Part shown: piece after piece, positions 57,812 to 64,000 of the stretch
How positions within the stretch are numbered: the first letter of the stretch is position 1
Layout of the letters: each line of letters begins with the position of its first letter
Assembly: GCA_001630475.1 (NCBI GenBank)
Contig: KV419403.1
Span: 817,806 to 881,805, forward strand
Direction: 5' to 3'
DNA length: 64,000 nt
Source: Sistotremastrum niveocremeum HHB9708
Taxonomy: Eukaryota; Basidiomycota; Agaricomycetes; Sistotremastrales; Sistotremastraceae
Translations under genes and position numbers: made by a program
The notes under the pieces: model-generated
Database searches by the model: none
What the model saw: only the letters and a program-made list of their open reading frames with translations
What the model was told of the DNA's origin: nothing

Positions 57812-59441
57812 TCAGCGATATCCCAATCCTCGATCTCTCGTAAGCCGGAAATACAAAGCAAAAGGATTCTCAACCGCCGCCTCTCTAGCAGGTCGAATCG
57901 CCGCCCTTCCATCGATCCTCCTACTAAATCGAAAACCCATCGTGACTTTCAACCTCGCCATCTCAGGTGCGACGTCCGCCCAGGTCTCACGTCTCGCCCG
58001 ACTCATTCGTTCTAGATGATAGGGATTGAATTTGGACCAGCAGAGATGAAGGTGTCGAAGAGCGGGACATTGAAGCGAAGTCGAGTTTGAGTTCACAATC
58101 GGCGCTGGTAATTCAAGGGCAGTGATGAGTGCCGTCGCGTTGTCCGTTTGTACCCATATTTCTTCTAAATCGACACAGCGTTTAACGAGTGATGTCAAAG
58201 TTTTCGAAGAAGGGAGGGATGGTAGGACCAATGTTAATCTGCGTAGACCCACAAGGGAATATCCGTCCTGCATTAGGTCGGTGAAGATTCTCTCTGACCT
58301 CGCTGTAGCTCCCTTATTTGGAAGGATACCAGGTCTCCGCGAATCTACTGTGTAGCTGAGCTCGATATGATAGAAGGCTGAATTCGTCGAGTTAAGTTCA
58401 AGGATGATTATATCTCGGGTATGCTGCTCCAGGAGGGAGAGATAAAGAACGGAACAAGATCCCAGCAGTGTAGGCCAACACTCTGGAATAATTTCGGAGA
58501 ATAAATCATCTGATGAAGTCTTCATTACAAGACTGATTTGTGCCGAATTGGGATATGTGATCGAGCGGAGAATGGCATCGTAATTGACATCGCGACACCA
58601 CTGAAAGGTCAATTTCTGCAGATGGTGTAGGGGTATCGTCGGTCGGGACCGTCGGGTAGAGATGGGGTCAGGTTTGAGAGCGACGAGTTCGATGAAAGAG
58701 GCACATTCTAGCATCGGAACCCCGGATAGAAAAGCGAGGAAGTCGAAGGGGATCTTTGAACAACTGATTTCAACGTTGGTCAAAGAACATGATGAAGGTA
58801 TATCGGAAGTGATGGGTACGTTGTGTAAACGGAGTTCGGAGAGACGAGGAAGGTTCGCGAGTGTCACCGTGTCCAACAACCCAGGGGCCTGGAGTTTGAG
58901 ATTGAGTCGACGGAGATGGGGAGTTTCGTGCGCTGGGTCGAATATTCGATCACATACCCATTTCAAATTTTCTGCAATGGAAGAAGGGACCGAAAAGAAG
59001 CTATCATGAACGACAATGCTGAGCCTGTCAACGCGGGTCGCTAAGATATGCGTCAACGATATTTTGTCCCTTGGCCATCGGGGGGATGTGAAGACAGCAT
59101 TGTCTATTCCAATAGAGCGGGGAGCTTTAGCACCCCGCGTCGAGAATCTCAGGACGGTCTGAGAAGGCCAATGTAGGTGGATTTGAGACCATAGTTTCGG
59201 AGTGCGCCGTGCTATGTTTCTCCAGAGTCTACATCTACGGCGGTACAAAATCAGTTATTCTTCCCCAAATCGAGAAAGGTATGATGGGGACGACGTACAC
59301 TAACATGAGACATGTCCACCTGTCTTGGCACCCAGGCTGAACGAGTTCTTGTAAATCATCAGTCTCGACATGGTGCCACATAATCTTGGCTAGTAGTTCC
59401 CATGGAAGACTCTCGATGGCGCTGAGGTTGATAGTCTCCAT
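57812..59441 (-). CDS. F-box-like protein 9
   Basis: Exons 59441-59299 and 59234-57812, phase 2, 521 residues. F-box: LPWELLAKIMWHHVETDDL, then CRLWRNIARRTPKLWSQIHL. Body: LANLPRLSELRLHNVPITSD, CPALRHLHLCWSKFNPYHL. It differs from the rest in having a basic, not acidic, C-terminus (RAAIRPAREAAVENP, LTRDRGLGYR), so a final intron near 57850 that switches frame cannot be excluded. The only minus-strand member of the main array and its most divergent copy. Confidence 0.77.
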
Positions 59442-60722
59442 CCACGTATCGAGTGACTGATACAGAGCCGTACTGTATTTATTTGTATTAAAAGTATGGT
59501 AAGGTGGTACACTTGTATGTGTTGTTTACCAGTGCAGGTGACAGGGTACGTGCGTGGTAAGCAGAGGTGTTACATTGCCGCTAAGTACAAAGGAGAAGCC
59601 ACTGATATGGTAGTGAAGCAATCGTGGGAGATGATGTGGTACAAGCATGGTAGACTACTGTGTGGACCCTGACGAGCACCTATATGGTTACGGCGGGCCT
59701 TCGTTGGATACGGCATTAGTACATCCCCGATAATCGCAAATGCAAGGACACTTGATAGCTCACGATACTCTAGGTGGTACACTTACGACTAAAGGAGGAT
59801 CGGGTAGGACTTAGCGAAAAATCATCGATCGTTGGACTTGGCGATTGCGAGTTCAGTAAATCGACGGTCAATTCGACAGCATCATTTTCCTATTCCACCG
59901 ATGCTACGGGGTACTACAACATTCGATATAAAGTGTATGCGAATCAATACGACGTCGAGAGATATCGACACGTTGACATAGGCTTCGGAAATACTATAAG
60001 TTACGTCGATCGGCTTTTTTGGCCAAGTCTTATCGTTCAGTTTCTATACAGGCCGTTGGCGCTCACTCGAATCCCGATCGTTTGCAAGGCAAATCACGTA
60101 GTATATTACTAATGAGCCTTACACAGACTAAGTGGTCGCCATATTCGACTCTGCTATGGCCTACTCCCAAGTCTACAACACAACGCTACAACAACAAACA
60201 AACATCTACCTATTCACGGCCAAGCTAGTTTAAACTAGGAAGACAGATCACAACACGGACGCAACACAACGGAGACGGGAGAAGGAAGAGGGGAGTACGG
60301 GATATAGGGTAAAGGGTAAAGGGATTGGGGTTAAGGGCGATAAGAGACGAGAACGGCGAAGGACACGGCGGAGTGCCACGCGGTATGTTAACAGATGGGA
60401 AGAAAGATGAGTGGGCTTGGAGAGCGGATACACGCGTAAGGGAGCGAGGAATTCGGGGCCAAGAAATGTTAAGGGAAGGGGAGGGTAGACGAGAGGGTAG
60501 TGTTCGAGATGAGAACCAAGACAAGGAGCAAACAATATATGTACGATAGATGTGAATCGATGTTAGAAAGGAGTCGAGGATGACGCGGATGGAAAGTCCA
60601 AGATACGAATCATGGGTATGCCGATAGTGGATCGGTCTCGTCGATGATTGACGTGGCAAGACATGTGAGATGGGTATCATCATCGAAGATGATGTGCGAT
60701 GGTATGCGATGGGCTGCCACGC
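59442..60722. other. intergenic with short direct repeats and purine-rich tract
   Basis: Two copies of AGGTGGTACACTT lie 270 bases apart (59502-59514 and 59772-59784). A 112-codon plus frame at 59774-60112 contains a P-loop-like GDCEFSKST but nothing else convincing. 60240-60540 is purine-rich, with GGGTAAAGGGTAAAGGG, likely flank of the next gene. Confidence 0.35.
59502..59784. repeat. 13-bp direct repeats bounding 257 bp
   Basis: Identical AGGTGGTACACTT at 59502-59514 and 59772-59784. No terminal inverted repeats were seen inside, so this could be a recombination footprint, the ends of a very small element, or chance. Confidence 0.4.
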
Positions 60723-63459
60723 CTAAGCGTTTGCCTGCACAAGAGTTAACGCTCTGACATCATGACGACAAAAATGAGTGTACGTACCTTGCGGCGGCGA
60801 CCAGTCAGCGCCTGGATAGCAGCCTCCCCCCTCGCAGTACGCTGTCGCACTCGCATCTTCCTCTGCCCGACTGAATCGCCTTCGCCTTCGCCTTCACCGT
60901 CATCGTCTCGAGGGGGTTCCACATTCTCCTTGCCATTCCAACGTGGTTTCGGCTTCGGGAGGCTTTTCGTCTTCTTTGACGCCGGCTCCCCAGCTGTCTG
61001 ACCTTTCTTCTGTGGCGCCTTTCGCTTCTTTCCGCCTGTACGATGGGGTTCGTCGGCTTCGAGTCCGGATGCCTGAGAAAGGGGGGAAGGATTTGAGGGA
61101 CGGCTGGGGGTGATAACGAGGTTGTTGGACGGAGGAGTGGAGACGTCTTCTGAACCGTCACGGTTGGCAGCCGGGGTATTGGCGAAAATGGAAGGAACAG
61201 GGCCTGTGGGTCCACTGTTGTCGGTCGGCGGAGACGTGGGAGCGTTATCCAAGCCAGCGCCGTGAGAAGCGGGGAGATTCGTGAGAGTAGGAGGAACAGG
61301 GTTTGTGGGTCCACTGTTCTCCGTCGGTGCAGGACCGCCCGATGGGACAGGAGCTGAAGGCGGAGCATCCTGGTTCGGCGGGGTCGAAACCTGAGTACCC
61401 TGTTGGGGAATGGCGTTGGCTGGATCAGCGACGTGTGGAGAGGTGAACTGCGGAGGCTGAGTATCATGAGGCGGGACGGTGGAATTCGTAGGCGGGGTAA
61501 TCGACGGCGAATGCGGTTGATTAGCATCGGACGAAGCGGGTGAGGCACCAGTGTTCGTCGGCGCGGATTTCGAAGTTTCGATGGAAGGCCTACGAAGGGT
61601 TCAGTTAAATATATCTCAGTTCATTTCCTCTACTCACTGTGGTGCCGGCGCTGATGATTGGGAGACAAATTGGAAGGGAGTTGGAACGGAGGCATTGAGA
61701 TCGTCACTATGAGTACGATCGAAGAATGATCTAGATATCATGCAACGACGACTCACCTCCAAGCTTGATCTGCTGGCAGATCAGCTATTTTAGTCACGCC
61801 TGCTGCTCTGAGAGCGGCGAGCTGCTTCATATACAGGGACCGTAGTAGAGCCTTCGTGCACGATCGATGGACCACCAACTACGAACAGGAGCAACGTCAG
61901 ATCGGGAAAAAAATTGTAAAGATTGCGACTGACGTTGATAAGCCACTTTGCTGCATGGATGCCCTCCCAATTTTTGTATCCTTCAGGCAACTTGGGGTCG
62001 TCGTGCCATCTCCACCATCGGATTTCTTCCCCAAATTCGGCACCAGGATCGGGTTCAGATGAGAGATGATCCGTTTTCTCAGCGGATGCAGGACCGAAGT
62101 GACCCTTCGCTGTAGTGGGTGCGGTCGTGGGTGTCGTCGAGGTCGTTAAGCTCGTGGCGGACTTCGATTTCGCGGGTCGGAATTTGCTGACAGAGCCAGA
62201 CTTTTTACCCTGACTTGACTTCGGGCCGGATTTGCGAGCCGATTTAGCCGGACGCTCGTCGTCGGAGCCATCGTCTTCATTATCGTCCTCGCTGTTCTCG
62301 TCCCCGTCCCCGTCGATGTCCATGGCCGCGAGCAATCGACGAATTTCAGCTCGCATAATAGGAGCTATGGTGGGTTTGTGAGTGAAATATTGCACGAGTT
62401 CAAGAACAATACTCACTGGTGACTTTTTGACTGTGACGAGAGACCTTGGTGACTAGGTCATCCATCATTTCGGGGTACATTTCGGGGATCGATTGAGATC
62501 GATGACCCCTTTCGGCGTGAGTGACTCCAGCATCGTACCTATCAGACCGGCCAGGTGAGTTCTACGATACAAGGATATACAAATAGATGACTGCGCACCA
62601 AGAAGTGGCAATCTTCCCGCCGGTGCGGAGATCGACGCCTGACATGCAGAAGAGCGCGCTGTAACCTGTCATGCGATGGAGATTCTCGACGATCAGCTTA
62701 CAAGCGCCTGGGAGAGCTCTCTGATTGCTAAGTCGATATAAGGCAGTATCAGCATCGGGAATCATGTCTTATCGAGCAATGGACTAACCGCGCATAATAG
62801 GCCAGCTTCGCAGTTTCTCGTTCATCCTCCGAAGCATCGTCGGGAAGGTCGTGCAGCCAGGGGGAAGTAGGAGGACGATTCCGGTAAGCCTCGACGGCGT
62901 CCTTGACTTCTTGAGTTTCCTGGGCATAGAGCTTCCGAAGAGTCGCCTCGCGGTGAGTCAATGCCCGTTGAGGTAGAGAGGCGCCTTCACCGGCACAGTA
63001 CTCCGCGTACGCTTTGGAAATCAGGGCATCGAGACCACGTTCTTCGCCGAAGAGGGTCGCATACGCATTCGTAGCCCTAGGCCTTCTTGGTCGAGGTTGG
63101 AGCAAATTGAGCTTCCCGCCGCCCGAACGAGAACCCGTGTCCCGCGTGTGGTTGATGAACCAGTTCTTGAGCCTCTAAATGGGAAGTGAGTGCTACCGTT
63201 CGCCGAGATCAATATCACTACTTACGGCTCTCATTGTCACTTCCCGTTTGGCGACGATCGCTGCGGGACTGTCGGTCGGAGCGCCCACCGGCGGAGAGAA
63301 GACCATGGTTGCCAGAGGCCACTCGGCGATGAAGTCGATATAGGTTCAGTTGAGGAAGGCTTCCCGTTCGTCGGCACCATTGGCTTTGGCGTCGATGAAG
63401 GCAGTGACTCGGGAATCGAGGAAGGAAAATTGAGCTTCGTTGGTCCATCCGTGAACCAT
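60723..63459 (-). pseudogene. proline-rich, probably nuclear protein of a basidiomycete-expanded family, with in-frame TGA
   Basis: Multi-exon minus-strand gene from ATG 63459 (MVHGWTNEAQFSFL) to TAG 60723-60725. Exon 2 opens RLKNWFINHTRDTGSRSGGG and includes LYAQETQEVKDAVEAY. Later exons hold an acidic stretch, IRWWRWHDDPKLPEGY, a long Pro/Ser/Thr-rich region with repeated TENSGPTNPVP-like units, and basic clusters (GGKKRKAPQKK, SKKTKSLPKPKPRW) that look like nuclear signals. Similar proteins are common in agaricomycetes and have no assigned role. Exon 1 contains TGA at 63346-63348 within FLN-stop-TYIDFIAEWPL, where an Arg codon would be usual. Splicing around it is possible but replaces the conserved frame. 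All other exons join in phase. Confidence 0.6.
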
Positions 63460-64000
63460 AGTAAATGGGGGGAGGGGGTAGTACGATGGCGATAACTCAA
63501 GTTCGTTAGTGAGCTCTTATCCACTGCGTACTACCTCGGGCTAACGGCACGATTTCAAAGTCATTAACGCTCTCAACGTCTCAACAATAAAGAGATCCGC
63601 CTCACGATGATCAGGTTCGTTCCATATCCAGAGTGACTTTGACTGAATGAATATTCCGTGTGTTTACTTTGTGTCTTGATTTATAGTGGACCGTGTCAAC
63701 AAAAAATAAAACCCACACACACGGACCTTAAATTTCCTTATTTGGGACTTAAATTCTGGGGTGCGTGTAAAAACATGCCATGTGTGCGTAAAAACTGTCT
63801 GTGCGTGCTGAAATTCTCATATTCAAGTATCCTGATAGCAATTCCGCACACATGGCATTTTCCGCACACACATGACATTTTCCGCACACACATTGGCAAA
63901 AAGTTTGCACACAAGTTGATTTTTTGTGCAAGTGCACTAGCACACACCAAAATATATTTGATTTAATATTCATTTCAAATATATATCAGAAATCAAATAT
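63460..64000. repeat. promoter of the last gene, then AT-rich inverted-repeat element running off the window
   Basis: From about 63700 the sequence turns AT-rich with many CACACA/TGTGTG words. ATGCCATGTGTGCG (near 63775) faces its complement CGCACACATGGCAT (near 63844). A 22-24 bp unit with CATTTTCCGCACACACAT is tandem at about 63856-63898. ATATTTGATTT (63954-63964) pairs perfectly with AAATCAAATAT (63990-64000). No coding capacity. Consistent with part of a small non-autonomous transposon. Confidence 0.5.

Noticed and set aside
60308-60340. Telomere-like GGGTAAAGGGTAAAGGG
   Set aside because: Only two imperfect units inside unique purine-rich sequence.
60225-60683. 152-codon minus-strand frame
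   Set aside because: Low-complexity Ser/Pro/Leu translation of a purine-rich tract, with several overlapping frames open at once.

Overview
The window comes from a filamentous basidiomycete, most likely an agaricomycete-type fungus. The evidence is short GT-AG introns of about 45-125 nt, an expanded family of F-box-like proteins whose F-box is split by a phase-2 intron, fungal GNAT acetyltransferases, an AIG1-like fungal G-domain protein and a fungal PTR2 peptide transporter. I cannot name a species. The first 655 bases are N. No rRNA, tRNA, CRISPR or intact transposon was recognised. Gene models were spliced by eye; exon sums and phases were checked for the main families.

Layout. 0.7-6.5 kb: the 3' end of an unknown gene, an F-box fragment and the first Rho-like gene (A). 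6.5-10.5 kb: two F-box genes on the minus strand. 11-37.6 kb: six more Rho-like genes (B, C, D on plus; E, F, G on minus), three GNAT acetyltransferases, one canonical G-domain GTPase, one F-box-less member of the F-box family, and the PTR2 transporter at the centre (22.6-24.6 kb). All Rho-like genes point toward the transporter from both sides. Two pairs around it (D/F and GNAT1/GNAT2) are inverted duplicates. 38.7-44.1 kb: two paralogous proteins of unknown function, one with a 10-residue repeat tail. 46.9-59.4 kb: six F-box genes; one has an in-frame stop and one a one-base frameshift. 60.7-63.5 kb: a proline-rich, probably nuclear protein with an in-frame TGA in exon 1. The last 230 bases are an AT-rich inverted-repeat element.

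Main discovery: seven genes form one family related to Rho/Rac/Cdc42 small GTPases. Each has five exons with the same intron phases (0,0,1,0), and intron 1 cuts at the end of the P-loop. The Rho scaffold is recognisable, but the guanine-nucleotide motifs are ruined in every copy: P-loop GK[S/T] is lost, the G3 DTAGQ is replaced in four copies by C-C-P-x-K, the G4 TKxD is lost, G5 is degenerate and there is no CaaX box. They look like pseudo-GTPases kept as intact genes. They sit beside F-box adaptors (possible SCF substrate receptors), acetyltransferases and a competent GTPase. A signalling, protein-turnover or recognition role is inference only.
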